Of a stretch of 64,000 nt of DNA, positions 1 through 8,285 are shown one piece after another; the stretch's first letter is position 1, and every line of letters begins with the position of its first letter. The notes beneath the pieces are model-generated. The model worked only from the letters and a program-made list of their open reading frames with translations. It had not been told where the DNA came from and searched no databases. The stretch lies in NCBI GenBank assembly GCA_030345135.1, contig CP128386.1, positions 1,262,621 through 1,326,620 on the forward strand, written 5' to 3'. This DNA is from Chitinophagaceae bacterium DXS (GTDB lineage Bacteria; Bacteroidota; Bacteroidia; Chitinophagales; Chitinophagaceae). Both the position numbers and the translations under genes were made by a program.

Positions 1-33
1 CAGACAGGCTGCAACCAGCAGTAGCGGCTTCAT
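1..33 (-). CDS. Start of an exported protein (partial)
   Basis: The complement reads ATG at 33 down to 31 followed by eleven open codons, MKPLLLVAACL, and runs off the window edge. A lysine followed by a run of leucine, valine and alanine and then a cysteine looks like the start of a signal peptide, possibly a lipoprotein one. Nothing can be said about the mature protein. The decayed fasciclin gene lies upstream on the same strand. Confidence 0.4.
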   Translation of the reverse strand, partial: MKPLLLVAACL

Positions 34-217
34 AACATATTTGAGAATGAAATAGCCGATACCTGCATCAGGTATAATTGAAGTAGTGTTTTGGTGCATG
101 AAACGCATTATTTGTTCATTGCAAATGGCGTAATTTGATTGTGCAGATTGCACAGAATAAAAAGGCCGCATGTTATTGATAACATGCAGTTGCGGAAATT
201 GTTTTGAAAATTTATAA

Positions 218-440
218 TTAAGGCATTAAAACTGTGTCAATTACATGTATAACACCATTGCTTTGATATACGTCCTTAATCGCGCCCCTGGCTTTATTTC
301 CCCGGAATCTTTCAGCCATGAATTTTTCCATCCATCACAAAACCGATCCTTTCTCCCCTGACAGTGGTCGCGGGTTGCAGTTTTTATTCTTTGAATTCTG
401 CTCCTTAAGCATTTTGTTGTCCCATTTGCCTGCAATCGCA
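218..440 (-). pseudogene. Decayed fasciclin-domain gene, C-terminal part
   Basis: Read on the minus strand, the last 30 or so codons before the stop at 220-218 give a typical fasciclin ending: GAIKDVYQSNGVIHVIDTVL followed by Met-Pro. Upstream pieces also fit the fold (AGKWDNKML near 420, VRGERIGFVMDGKI near 350-310), but they lie in other frames, so at least two frameshifts separate them. Fasciclin domains are small secreted or surface domains common in Bacteroidota. No intact start or signal peptide is visible. I read this as a degraded gene; sequencing error is an alternative explanation for the frameshifts. Confidence 0.6.
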
Positions 441-543
441 TTGTTTAGCAGTGCCTGGTGTTGGTTGATTTTTGTCGGATGAGATCATTTGCGGGAAAAG
501 CATCTTCGCCGATTCGGTTGTGAAAAATTTTTGGAGCGCAAAC

Positions 544-572
544 AAAAAGCGCCCTTATTAAAGGGCGCCTTT
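544..572 (-). terminator. Rho-independent terminator of the small membrane protein gene
   Basis: A perfect 6-bp GC stem (GCGCCC at 549-554 and GGGCGC at 563-568) with an 8-base loop is followed, in the minus direction, by five T. It starts about 25 bases after the stop of the gene at 598-780. Confidence 0.7.
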
Positions 573-597
573 AAAAGTATCGAATAATAATGTTTGA

Positions 598-780
598 TTA
601 CTTTTTGAACAAGGGCATGATAACAAACCGGAGTATCATAATAATTAATGCAATGAGGAACATGAAAATGGAAATGCGGTTCATGCCATGCATATATTTT
701 ACATAACGATTGGGTGGCGGTGTGCCAGGTTCTCTTTTCCTGATGTATAAATATTCTGCTATTTGCCTGAAGAAACCCAT
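598..780 (-). CDS. Small single-span membrane protein (DUF6728-like)
   Basis: A 60-residue protein with a charged N-terminal half (MGFFRQIAEYLYIRKRE, then GTPPPNRYVKYMHGMNRIS) and a C-terminal hydrophobic stretch at about residues 38-56. It ends in PLFKK. From memory this matches a short family conserved across Bacteroidota (the DUF6728 type), whose members have the same length and a conserved Met-His-Gly-x-Asn-Arg-Ile-Ser motif before the membrane span. The function is unknown. The gene stands alone and has its own terminator, which supports it being real despite its size. Confidence 0.65.
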   Translation of the reverse strand: MGFFRQIAEYLYIRKREPGTPPPNRYVKYMHGMNRISIFMFLIALIIMILRFVIMPLFKK

Positions 781-1118
781 GGTGTTTTTTATTTACAAAG
801 CTAGGATTTTTTCGGGGAACCACGGAGACAGGGCGACACGGGCGAAACACGGCTTTTTGCCACGAAGCCGCAAAGCCGTAAAGTAGCACAAAGAAAGCGG
901 CGGAAGAAATTGTTAAAACAGGTACGCCTGATTAAGCAACGACGAGCATATTTTATTATGAAATCCGGTCACATTTCACCAAGGGCGATTGTGTAAACGT
1001 AAATGCATGTACACATTGTCAATTTTCAATTCTTCAATTGTCAATTAATTAACGGGGGCACATGTTTTGTAACAATTTAGGCGGGCAACCTTAATCGCAG
1101 CCTTTCAAATAATGGATC
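781..1118. repeat. Gene-free stretch with two dispersed repeat types
   Basis: This stretch separates two divergent genes. At about 817-895 it holds the 'accacggagacagg / ccacgaagccgcaaag' type of intergenic repeat, related to the arrays at 44.8-45.1 kb and the element at 26.0-26.2 kb. At 1015-1052 it holds a copy of the 'tcaattttcaattgtcaatt' type that forms full palindromes at 16.7 and 22.0 kb. I see no coding potential. Confidence 0.55.
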
Positions 1119-2396
1119 ATGAGAATGTACAATTTCATATTCCTACTGTTAATTGTGCCACAGCTTTCAATCGCACAGTTAAAGGATAGCCTGCCGCCGC
1201 CACATGCGACCAAATCGCATATGAACTTCAGCCACGTCACAGGATGGAAGAACGGGAAGAAGCCTATGGCTCCCGAAGGTTTTGTTGTAGAGCTATATTA
1301 TGAGGGTTTGCAAAACCCGAGATGGATGTATGTTTTGCCAAACGGAGATGTACTGGTAGCTGAAGCCAATTCTCATCATAGCTTTTTCGAAAAAATAGGT
1401 GCAGCTATTGTCGGTGCAAACCAATCCAACAGCATGAAAAAAAGTGCTGATCGCATTACACTGCTTCGTGACGAGGATCATGACGGAAAACCGGAAATAA
1501 AAACTACATTTTTAAGTGGACTCAATCAGCCATTCGGCATGTTGCTTATAAACAACCATTTTTATGTGGGCAATACCAATGCAGTGATGCGTTACACTTA
1601 TGAAATCAATGCTACTGGCATCACCTCACAGGGAGAAAAAATAACAGATCTGCCTGACGGCAAAATAAACAGGCACTGGACAAGGAACCTTATTGCTAAT
1701 AAGAACAATACCAAAATATATATTGCTGTAGGTTCAGGAACTGATCACGGTGAAAAGGGATTGGAGCATGAAAAGCTAAGAGGAAATATATTAGAGATCA
1801 ATTCTGATGGAAGCGATTTGCGTGTCTATGCAAGCGGTCTTCGTAATCCTGTAGGCATGGGCCGGGCGCCTGAAACCGGAACATTATGGGCCGCGGTAAA
1901 TGAACGTGATGAGCTGGGTGATAATCTTGTGCCTGATTATATTACCAGCATTAAGGAAAATGGCTTCTACGGCTGGCCCTATTCTTACTATGGGCAACAT
2001 CCTGATCCACGCGTGGATCAAACAGCTCCTGACCTGGTTCAGCGGGCAATTGTCCCCGATGTTTCCCTGGGTGCTCACACGGCTTCGCTGGGACTGGCAT
2101 TTTACGATAAAACGGCTTTCCCTGAAAAATACCGTAATGGGGCATTTGTTGCACAGCATGGTTCGTGGAACCGCAAGCCTATTGCTGGTTATAAGGTTGT
2201 ATTTGTTCCTTTTAAAAACGGTAAACCTTCCGGTGATCCCGAGGATTTCTTAACAGGGTTTATAGAAAATCCAGGCGGTAAAAAAGTGCATGGGCGCCCT
2301 GTAGGCATTGTCGTTTTACCGGACGGCTCAATGCTTATTGCTGATGATACCAGTAATAAGATCTGGAGAGTAATGTATAAAACAAATAGGAATTAG
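1119..2396 (+). CDS. PQQ-dependent sugar dehydrogenase (sorbosone/glucose dehydrogenase-like)
   Basis: A 425-residue secreted beta-propeller protein. Residues 1-20 form a signal peptide ending SIAQ. The family oxidises aldoses or related sugars using pyrroloquinoline quinone in the periplasm. The family features visible are a RNPVGMG segment near 243, NERDELGDNLVPDY near 260-275, GFYGWPYSYYG near 286, HGSWNRKP near 347-354 and the closing VLPDGSMLIADDTSNKIWRV. The histidine and the Asn-Glu-Arg-Asp segment lie where PQQ contacts are expected. An in-frame ATG two codons later is an alternative start. The substrate cannot be told from sequence, and no PQQ synthesis genes are in the window. Confidence 0.85.
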   Translation: MRMYNFIFLLLIVPQLSIAQLKDSLPPPHATKSHMNFSHVTGWKNGKKPMAPEGFVVELYYEGLQNPRWMYVLPNGDVLVAEANSHHSFFEKIGAAIVGANQSNSMKKSADRITLLRDEDHDGKPEIKTTFLSGLNQPFGMLLINNHFYVGNTNAVMRYTYEINATGITSQGEKITDLPDGKINRHWTRNLIANKNNTKIYIAVGSGTDHGEKGLEHEKLRGNILEINSDGSDLRVYASGLRNPVGMGRAPETGTLWAAVNERDELGDNLVPDYITSIKENGFYGWPYSYYGQHPDPRVDQTAPDLVQRAIVPDVSLGAHTASLGLAFYDKTAFPEKYRNGAFVAQHGSWNRKPIAGYKVVFVPFKNGKPSGDPEDFLTGFIENPGGKKVHGRPVGIVVLPDGSMLIADDTSNKIWRVMYKTNRN

Positions 2397-2746
2397 CAAT
2401 TCAATATCGTTTAGTTAAGAATGCATAGTCAACTTTGGGAGATATTTCCTGTTGTGCAAGACAACAAATTTTACAACAAACACCGCATCGTTGCCCCTCT
2501 GCGTTCGCCGCGTGAAACCAAAAACACATACATTTTGATTAATTCGCATAAAGTTTCAGCCTTCTGGCAAGTCGCTGCGTCTCTGCCTCTTTGCGGTTCG
2601 CCCGCGCTAGACTGCAAATACAAGCTTTTTTCCTTAACTCCTATAAAGTTCAGCTTTCTGGTAAATCGCCGCGTCGTTGTTCCTTTGCGTTCGCCGCGTG
2701 AAACCCTAACCTCTGAACCCGTGGCCGCCGCGTGAAACCAACAAAC
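2397..2746. repeat. Intergenic repeats of the 'ttcgccgcgtgaaac' family
   Basis: Four diverged copies of a unit containing 'tgcgttcgccgcgtgaaac' lie at about 2482-2525, 2567-2610, 2661-2710 and 2720-2742. The same unit builds the denser array at 3743-4163 on the other side of the CvfB-like gene. A long plus-strand frame at 2421-2735 is made wholly of these repeats and is not a gene in my view. Confidence 0.7.
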
Positions 2747-3586
2747 TCATGCTTCGTCCTTCGTCAAGCGTATGCCGTTATCTTCAAATGCGATCTTATG
2801 CTGTTTGTATAAGTTGCCGGTGGTCATTTTAAATGTCTTTTTGCTCATGCCAAAAAAACTATAGATGTCATCCGCGGGTGATTTATCATGATAAGGCAAA
2901 AAGCCATTGTTCTCATTTAACAGCCGCATGATCTTTGCGCCTTCATCTTCAACTCTTTTGTACCCTGAAGTTCCTGCAGCTACATCAATTTTGTTATCCT
3001 CACGGATCTGCTTGATAAAGCCTTTGAATTTGTCACCGATCGCAATATCCCGGTACACTTCATTAAAATGAAGTAAGCCAATGTGTTTGTTATTGATGAT
3101 AACTGCATACCCTATTTCCGTGCGACGGTATACAGTCAGCTCCACTTCATCCATTTCTTTCACAGTGAGATCATCGTTGCTGAGAAAGAAATCAATCTTT
3201 TCAGTTGCTGCTGCACGGCCGGTTTGTTCATCAATGTAAATCTTAACCAGGTAATCCGCACCAGGAAGCATGCGGCTTTTCTGTTTTGATTTAGGAACAA
3301 ATAAGTCTTTCATCAGGCCCCAATCCAGGAATGCGCCTTGTGGTGTGCTGGCCACCGCTCTAAGCAGCACAATATCACCCACTACACCTTTGGGCTTTTG
3401 GGTTGTTGCTATCACCCTGTTCTCGGAATCATGATACACGAATACTGTAAGTATGTCGTCAACCTTAACATTCTCAGGAACAAATCTCTTGGGTAACAGC
3501 ACATCTTCCTTGCCATCTGAAAGATAAGCGCCAAAATCGAACATGCGTTTTACCTGTAGCTGGTTGTATTCACCTATGTTAATCAT
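2747..3586 (-). CDS. CvfB-family S1-type RNA-binding protein
   Basis: A 279-residue cytoplasmic protein of the CvfB/YitL family. Members carry three S1-like OB-fold domains and a C-terminal winged helix and bind RNA; the Staphylococcus member affects virulence gene expression. Here the OB-folds fall at about 1-60 (FDFGAYLSDGKEDVLLPKRF), 65-135 (GAFLDWGLMKDLFVPKSKQ) and 145-205 (GYAVIINNKHIGLLHFNEVY). The winged helix is at about 215-279 (DIYSFFGMSKKTFKMTTGNL). Length and domain order are normal. The gene stands alone between two repeat arrays, and its target in this organism is unknown. Confidence 0.85.
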   Translation of the reverse strand: MINIGEYNQLQVKRMFDFGAYLSDGKEDVLLPKRFVPENVKVDDILTVFVYHDSENRVIATTQKPKGVVGDIVLLRAVASTPQGAFLDWGLMKDLFVPKSKQKSRMLPGADYLVKIYIDEQTGRAAATEKIDFFLSNDDLTVKEMDEVELTVYRRTEIGYAVIINNKHIGLLHFNEVYRDIAIGDKFKGFIKQIREDNKIDVAAGTSGYKRVEDEGAKIMRLLNENNGFLPYHDKSPADDIYSFFGMSKKTFKMTTGNLYKQHKIAFEDNGIRLTKDEA

Positions 3587-3742
3587 GCCGCGAAGGTAGA
3601 GAAAAGCTGCGAGCTGTTAGCTATTGGCTTGGGGTATCAGGTGTCAGGTGTCAGGTATCAGGTGTTAGGAATAAGGTATGGGGTATGAGGTTTGAGGAGT
3701 TATATGTTAGTTTGAAGGATCTGATAAGGAAGTAAAGACGTT

Positions 3743-4163
3743 GCGCCGCTGCTCCGTTGCGCTCGCCGCGTGAAACATAACACCCGTGGGGGAAACGTCG
3801 CGTCGTTGCCTCTTTGCGCCCGTTGCGTGAAACATGGCACCCAGTGGAGAAAACATTGCGCTGCTGCTTCTTTGCCTTCGTTGCGAGAAACATAACACCG
3901 GTGGCGGGAAACGTTGCGCCGCCGCTTCTTAGCGTTCGCCGCGTGAAACAAAGCCCGTTTCCTGAAACAGGGCTCTAGCGTAGCTATTGCGAGAAACATA
4001 ACACCGGTAGCGGGAAACGTTGCGTCGCTGCTTCTTTGCGCCCGTTGCGTGAAACAAAGCCCGTTTCCTGAGACAGGGCTTTAGCGTAGCCATTGCGGGA
4101 AACATTGCGCCGCTGTTTCTTAGCGTTCGCCGCGTGAAACTATCCGTTGCCTGGAAACATAAT
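3743..4163. repeat. Tandem array of six diverged 57-106 bp repeats
   Basis: Units begin at about 3743, 3800, 3858, 3916, 4022 and 4107, each opening with a gcg(t/c)cg(c/t)tg-like motif, passing through 'gcgttcgccgcgtgaaac' and ending in 'gggaaacgtt'. The first three periods are 57-58 bp. Units four and five carry an insert with a hairpin (agcccgtttc / gaaacagggct). Just before it, at 3630-3690, lies a run of 'tcaggtatcaggtgt' repeats. The array fills the space between two divergent genes. Confidence 0.8.
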
Positions 4164-4197
4164 ACCGCAGTCAGCCCCGGCGTCCTATCTTTGCTTT

Positions 4198-5199
4198 ATG
4201 CAGAAAAAGATTAAGCTGAGTGTGCTCGATCAGTCTATTGTTCGTAAAGGTGCCACAGCAAGGCAGGCAGTACAGGAAACCATCGCCACTGCAAAGCTCG
4301 CGGAAGAATTAGGCTACTACCGTTTTTGGGTATCAGAACATCATAACTCAAATGTCATTGCAGGATCAACACCGGAAGTATTGATCGTTAAACTGGCTGA
4401 CGAAACCCAGCATATCCGCATTGGCTCTGGTGGTATTATGCTCCCTAATCATAGTGCGTTAAAAGTGGCAGAGAATTTCCGCATGCTGGAAACATTGTTT
4501 CCCGGTCGTATAGATCTCGGAATGGGTCGTGCGCCAGGAGGCGACAGGGTTACGACCACATTGCTCAATCCATCCAACGATTTTAAGGAAGAAAGCTATC
4601 TGCGCCAGCTTGAACATTTGCAGGCTTATTTTCAGGATGCAGCTGCAACCAGTTACGGACCGGTCCTGGCCGTTCCGGTTTCAGATACCATTCCCGATCA
4701 ATGGATCTTAAGTTCTACCGGCGGTAGTAGTCATATAGCTGCTCAGTTTGGCATGGGACTCGCCGTTGCACGTTTTATAAATGGGTTTGCACAACCCGAT
4801 GTTGCAGACATCTACAGACGCAATTTTAAGCCGTCACTACACATGAAAGAACCGCAGGTTTTGCTTGCGATAAGTGTATTGTGCGCTGAAAATGAAGCAA
4901 AGGCCAGGCAGTTAAGAAAACAAACCGATTATTTCTTCCTGCAGTTTGAAAAAGGTGTTTTCGCACCTCCACCCGATTACGAATCTATCCGCGATTACGA
5001 TTTTTCATCAACAGAACTGGAAATTATTAAACGCAACAGCGGCCGAATTGTTTCAGGCACAAAAGACGAGGTTAAAGAAAAATTAACACAGCTGGCAAAC
5101 GATTTTGATGTAGATGAAATCATGATCACCACAATGACGCATTCGGCCTCCGATCGCATCACTTCTTTCAGGTTGCTGGCAGAGGCGTTTGAGTTGTGA
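4198..5199 (+). CDS. LLM-class flavin-dependent monooxygenase
   Basis: A 333-residue luciferase-like (bacterial luciferase alpha-type TIM barrel) flavin oxidoreductase, cytoplasmic. The N-terminus KLSVLDQS, the RFWVSEHHN segment near 44, the GSGGIMLPNHS loop near 75 and FPGRIDLGMGRAPGGD near 100 are hallmarks of the 'luciferase family oxidoreductase, group 1' subfamily. The C-terminus GTKDEVKEKLTQLANDFDVD is typical too. I chose the ATG at 4198 because the open frame upstream begins inside the repeat array with TTG and the family start lines up with MQKKIKLS. The substrate is unknown. Confidence 0.88.
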   Translation: MQKKIKLSVLDQSIVRKGATARQAVQETIATAKLAEELGYYRFWVSEHHNSNVIAGSTPEVLIVKLADETQHIRIGSGGIMLPNHSALKVAENFRMLETLFPGRIDLGMGRAPGGDRVTTTLLNPSNDFKEESYLRQLEHLQAYFQDAAATSYGPVLAVPVSDTIPDQWILSSTGGSSHIAAQFGMGLAVARFINGFAQPDVADIYRRNFKPSLHMKEPQVLLAISVLCAENEAKARQLRKQTDYFFLQFEKGVFAPPPDYESIRDYDFSSTELEIIKRNSGRIVSGTKDEVKEKLTQLANDFDVDEIMITTMTHSASDRITSFRLLAEAFEL

Positions 5200-5421
5200 G
5201 GAGTAGGTGTAAGGTATCAGGTATCAGGTGTCAGGCTTGAGGCGTAAGGCTTGAGGTTAAGCTATCAGCTATTGGCTATTAGCTGTCAGCAAAGCCAATG
5301 TCTTGTTATTTTTTTTTCTTTCTTTTTTCTCTCTTGCAATATTACTACACTCATTTTCCCACTCCTCTTACGATCTTACGGTCTTACGATCTTACTGTCT
5401 TACATGTCTTACCGTCTTCTC
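5200..5421. repeat. Low-complexity intergenic repeats
   Basis: Two kinds of short tandem repeat fill this space. At 5203-5290 are 'aggtatcaggtgtcaggc' and 'gctatcagctattggc' runs. At 5367-5418 there are about six diverged copies of a roughly 10-bp unit 'cttacg(a/g)t'. The same families recur at 3.63, 27.1, 27.3 and 54.6 kb. No gene is visible. Confidence 0.6.
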
Positions 5422-5452
5422 TTGCACTTTCAAACATTCATTTCTATCTTTA
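5422..5452 (+). promoter_or_regulatory. Candidate Bacteroidota-type promoter of the seven-gene operon
   Basis: TTG at 5422-5424 is followed after 20 bases by TATCTTTA at 5445-5452. This is close to the Bacteroidota -33/-7 consensus (TTTG, TAnnTTTG), with A instead of G at the last position. It lies 20 bases before the ATG at 5472, so any leader would be very short. Confidence 0.35.
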
Positions 5453-5471
5453 ATAAACAAACACCTAAGCT

Positions 5472-5999
5472 ATGGGCTCACCATCTATTCCAACCGGTTA
5501 TCATGTGGATACACATCTCGATGGCGGTGTTGCGACGCATCTTGATGGCAACCTCACAACTACGCTTGCCGGCGCGGTACACACAGATCTTGGCGGAAAT
5601 CTCACAACTGATTCAACTGCAAAAGTGATCGGCGATCCCGCTCAGCCTGTTGCTACATTGCTGATAGGAGATCCGGCTAAACCGATTGCTACCGACAGTA
5701 AAGTCGAGTTGCTTAATCTGCCGCGGTTTACTTTGCAGGATATAAAGGATATGATGAAAGTGCGTGTTCGCATTCCCAACTATTCGCAGGTTTGTTTTAA
5801 GCTGTTTGGGCAGGAGATCTTTTCGGTTTGCGTAAGTGGTGAAGGCCAGGTGATAACTGAGCCTTATGTGCCAAATTCACTCGAGCGCTGTGAGAATGAT
5901 TGTTGCGAGCCTGATACCCGTCCTTTCCCGGGTGATGAAACAAGGGGTGATAATCCGCCCGGTACACCGCCTCCTCCAGTTCCGGGATCTAACTCCTGA
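5472..5999 (+). CDS. Unrecognised protein, first gene of the isoprenoid-associated operon
   Basis: I do not recognise this 175-residue protein. Residues 8-50 are a loose repeat of short beta-like units (HLDGGVATHLDGNLTT, VHTDLGGNLTT), then VIGDPAQPV / IGDPAKPI. Residues 77-125 look like a small folded domain (LPRFTLQDIKDMMKVRVRIP, then two cysteines in QVCFKLFGQEIFSVCV). The tail has CENDCCEP and ends in a proline-rich run. There is no signal peptide or membrane span, so a cytoplasmic location is likely. It leads an operon whose last two genes make and reduce a polyprenyl chain. A structural role is conceivable but unproven. Confidence 0.75.
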   Translation: MGSPSIPTGYHVDTHLDGGVATHLDGNLTTTLAGAVHTDLGGNLTTDSTAKVIGDPAQPVATLLIGDPAKPIATDSKVELLNLPRFTLQDIKDMMKVRVRIPNYSQVCFKLFGQEIFSVCVSGEGQVITEPYVPNSLERCENDCCEPDTRPFPGDETRGDNPPGTPPPPVPGSNS

Positions 6000-6032
6000 A
6001 TAGACCGGTTTCCTCACTTTAAAAAGTGTGAT

Positions 6033-6821
6033 ATGATTACCGTTACAGCCAATGCTTTTCATGAAAAGCTGCATATTGAAGAAGATGAGATTGTACTTAA
6101 CGGACCTCCTGCATTTTTATCCGGTTATGTATTCTTAAGCAATAACGAAAACGAGACATTGTTTATAAGAGATTTACCTGTACTAAAAACTGCAGCGGCA
6201 AAGGGTGCGGCACCTATGCCGGAAGCTATAAGGTTCATCACTTCATTGCTGCCGGGTGAACAGAAAAAACACCGGCTTCGTCACCAGTTGCCGCGCACCA
6301 CACCGCCCGGCGTTTACGAAAGTGTGGTTAATGTAGGAGGCAAGGAGAAAAAGCTGAGGCTGATTGTTCAGCAAAATATTGAAATAGAACTTAATCCTAC
6401 CGATTTGTTCTTTCAGGGTGTAAAACCCGGGCAAAAGTATAGCACGCTGTTATCCTGCAGCAATATTGGAAATGTTGCTTTTGCCATTCCTGATATAAAA
6501 CACGTAACAACCCTTGATGCTGATTATTTGTGCCGTGCAGCTTCTATTGCTATGCGGGATAAAGGCTCGGAAGGATTTAATGCCATGATGGATGAACTTA
6601 CAAAAAATGTATATAAAGACATGGCCGGCTGGGCGGTCGTTGATATTGAAGAAAGTGGTAAAGTGCTGCAGCCCGGAGAAAGTATTCAATTGCATTTTAA
6701 CATAACCCTGCCTGATAATGTAGATCCGAAAAGAGACTACCAGGGTAACGTACGCTTTTGGAATAAAACAATTTCATACAGCATAAAGTCGCACACCGTA
6801 GAGCAGCCGAAAAGTAAATAA
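6033..6821 (+). CDS. Unrecognised two-domain Ig-like protein
   Basis: A 262-residue protein with no signal peptide. I do not recognise the family. The pattern of alternating hydrophobic strands and the segments SLLPGEQKKHRLRHQLP (about 71-87), PPGVYESVVNVGGK and VLQPGESIQLHFNITLP (about 212-228) resemble the Ig-like 'NEW' domains of COG1470-type proteins. The protein appears to hold two such domains, at about 5-115 and 118-255. The motif of a 'PGE' turn followed by strands recurs in the next three genes, so the operon seems to encode a set of related beta-sandwich proteins. Confidence 0.75.
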   Translation: MITVTANAFHEKLHIEEDEIVLNGPPAFLSGYVFLSNNENETLFIRDLPVLKTAAAKGAAPMPEAIRFITSLLPGEQKKHRLRHQLPRTTPPGVYESVVNVGGKEKKLRLIVQQNIEIELNPTDLFFQGVKPGQKYSTLLSCSNIGNVAFAIPDIKHVTTLDADYLCRAASIAMRDKGSEGFNAMMDELTKNVYKDMAGWAVVDIEESGKVLQPGESIQLHFNITLPDNVDPKRDYQGNVRFWNKTISYSIKSHTVEQPKSK

Positions 6822-6907
6822 TGTAAAGACACTGTTTTGATTAAAAGGCTGGGTTGACTCATGTTGTCAACAGATTTTCTGCATATATAATTTTCAAACT
6901 CCGCAAT

Positions 6908-7552
6908 ATGGAAAATAAAGCTTCTAACCAGCGCCTCCAGCAAAGCATAACCGATAATATGCAAAAGCTGGCAGATCTTTCTATTGCCACGTTAAAATCT
7001 TCTGTTGAAAATGTTTCTACTAATGTGAGCGAGCTTGGCAAAATGGCGGGAAATCTTGGTATTGGTCCGTTTAAGCTGCCTTTTATGAAGACTGGCGGCT
7101 CTTGCAATTGTTGTCCGCCGGAACATGACTGCCCACCGCACTGCATTCTGGAATTGGTAAGGCATGCCGTAGCGGGTGAGCGGATAATAGTGCCTTTTGC
7201 GATAAAAAACACTTGTGGTGCAGCAAAGAGATACAGGGTTGGTATAAGAGAATTGAAGAGCCTGGATGGCAGCCAGGCACCTGCGCAACCAGTTTTGAAT
7301 AAAAAGGATGTAAGCCTGCAACCTGGCGAAACCCAGGAGGTTGAAATGACGCTGGATCTGGCGAATTTTTCCGCCGGCAACACATACGCAGCGGAGATTG
7401 TTGTAAGGGAAAAAGAGATCAATCAGAACATTTGCTTTACGCTTATTGTTGATGGAAATAAAAATGTACCTGTTGCCCTGCCCCTCGATGAGAAAAAATA
7501 TCACCTGCGCTGGCAAAGCTGGCAAAGTCATTTTTATTGCGAGGGAAAATAA
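6908..7552 (+). CDS. Helical plus Ig-like protein with a cysteine cluster
   Basis: A 214-residue protein of unknown function. I chose the ATG at 6908 (MENKASNQRL) rather than the upstream in-frame ATG at 6854, because the extra 18 residues look like untranslated leader. Residues 5-52 form amphipathic helices (SITDNMQKLADLSIATLKSS). Residues 66-79 hold five cysteines and two histidines (CNCCPPEHDCPPHC), which could bind a metal or form disulfides. Residues 80-200 are an Ig-like domain with the turn SLQPGETQEVEMTLDL. The layout matches the next two genes, apart from the cysteine cluster. Confidence 0.75.
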   Translation: MENKASNQRLQQSITDNMQKLADLSIATLKSSVENVSTNVSELGKMAGNLGIGPFKLPFMKTGGSCNCCPPEHDCPPHCILELVRHAVAGERIIVPFAIKNTCGAAKRYRVGIRELKSLDGSQAPAQPVLNKKDVSLQPGETQEVEMTLDLANFSAGNTYAAEIVVREKEINQNICFTLIVDGNKNVPVALPLDEKKYHLRWQSWQSHFYCEGK

Positions 7553-7619
7553 GTCGTAGCGAATTGGAGTAATCAGATCAATCGTGGAAAATAATTTGTA
7601 ACTCAAGACAGACTTCCCA

Positions 7620-8276
7620 ATGAACGAAAAACAACCAACCATAACGCAGGAGCTTGAGCAGCTTTTTCAGAAAACTGCAGAAGCAAACAAGATCTTCTTT
7701 AAAGAAAGTACCAGGTTCGTACAGCAACTGGGCTCTTCAGGCCAGTCTGGTGAAGACCTGTTTAATAAACAAAAACAATTATTCGGTGATGCCCTCAAAT
7801 CGCTCGTGCAACTGAATATTCAGCATGCCTCCAATTTGTTGGATCTGGGCATTGCCGTGGCGAAAAGATTTAATCAATCATCAAATACTTCAGGAGCTGA
7901 CGTTTCATCAACAGATGAGAATGCGGTGGTAACGGAGCCCGCATTTGTATTAACTGCTGTAACCTCTCCCGGAGAAACGGCTAATGTTCAGTTTATGCTT
8001 GACAGCAGCAAGGCAGAGCCCGTGTCTTGCAAATTGATTAAAAATAAATTTATCCTTCAGGAAGATCGTTCTGTGCAAGCAGATTTTGAAACACTGTTTA
8101 CGCCACAGTCATTTCAGTTGTTACCGGGCGAACAGCAAAGAGTAGAAATATCAGTACAAGTGCCCGGCGATGTCCGTCCGGGAATTTATATAAGCGATAT
8201 ACGTGTTGAAGGCTTTGAACATATTTTCTTTCAATTAAACCTGACCATCAATCCTATTGCTAATCCTGACAAATAA
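7620..8276 (+). CDS. Phasin-like helical plus Ig-like protein
   Basis: A 218-residue protein of unknown function. Residues 5-90 are long amphipathic helices (QELEQLFQKTAEANKIFFKE, FNKQKQLFGDALKSLVQLN) that recall phasins, the coat proteins of polyhydroxyalkanoate granules; this is a resemblance in pattern, not a family match. A polar linker at 92-104 is followed by an Ig-like domain at about 106-213 with the turn FQLLPGEQQRVEISVQVPG. There is no signal peptide. It lies 9 bases before the next gene, so the two are probably co-translated. Confidence 0.75.
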   Translation: MNEKQPTITQELEQLFQKTAEANKIFFKESTRFVQQLGSSGQSGEDLFNKQKQLFGDALKSLVQLNIQHASNLLDLGIAVAKRFNQSSNTSGADVSSTDENAVVTEPAFVLTAVTSPGETANVQFMLDSSKAEPVSCKLIKNKFILQEDRSVQADFETLFTPQSFQLLPGEQQRVEISVQVPGDVRPGIYISDIRVEGFEHIFFQLNLTINPIANPDK

Positions 8277-8285
8277 AAGCCTGGC

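Noticed and set aside
485-889. A 134-codon minus-strand frame
   Set aside because: It overlaps the better supported small membrane protein gene in another frame and runs through a repeat.
2421-2735. A 104-codon plus-strand open frame
   Set aside because: It consists of intergenic repeat units (translated PLRSPRET appears twice) and lacks protein-like composition.
3651-3999. Three overlapping minus-strand frames
   Set aside because: All lie inside the tandem repeat array and are by-products of its repeat period.
3743-4163. Possible CRISPR array
   Set aside because: Units are diverged throughout, with no constant repeat and unique spacer pattern, and no cas genes are near.
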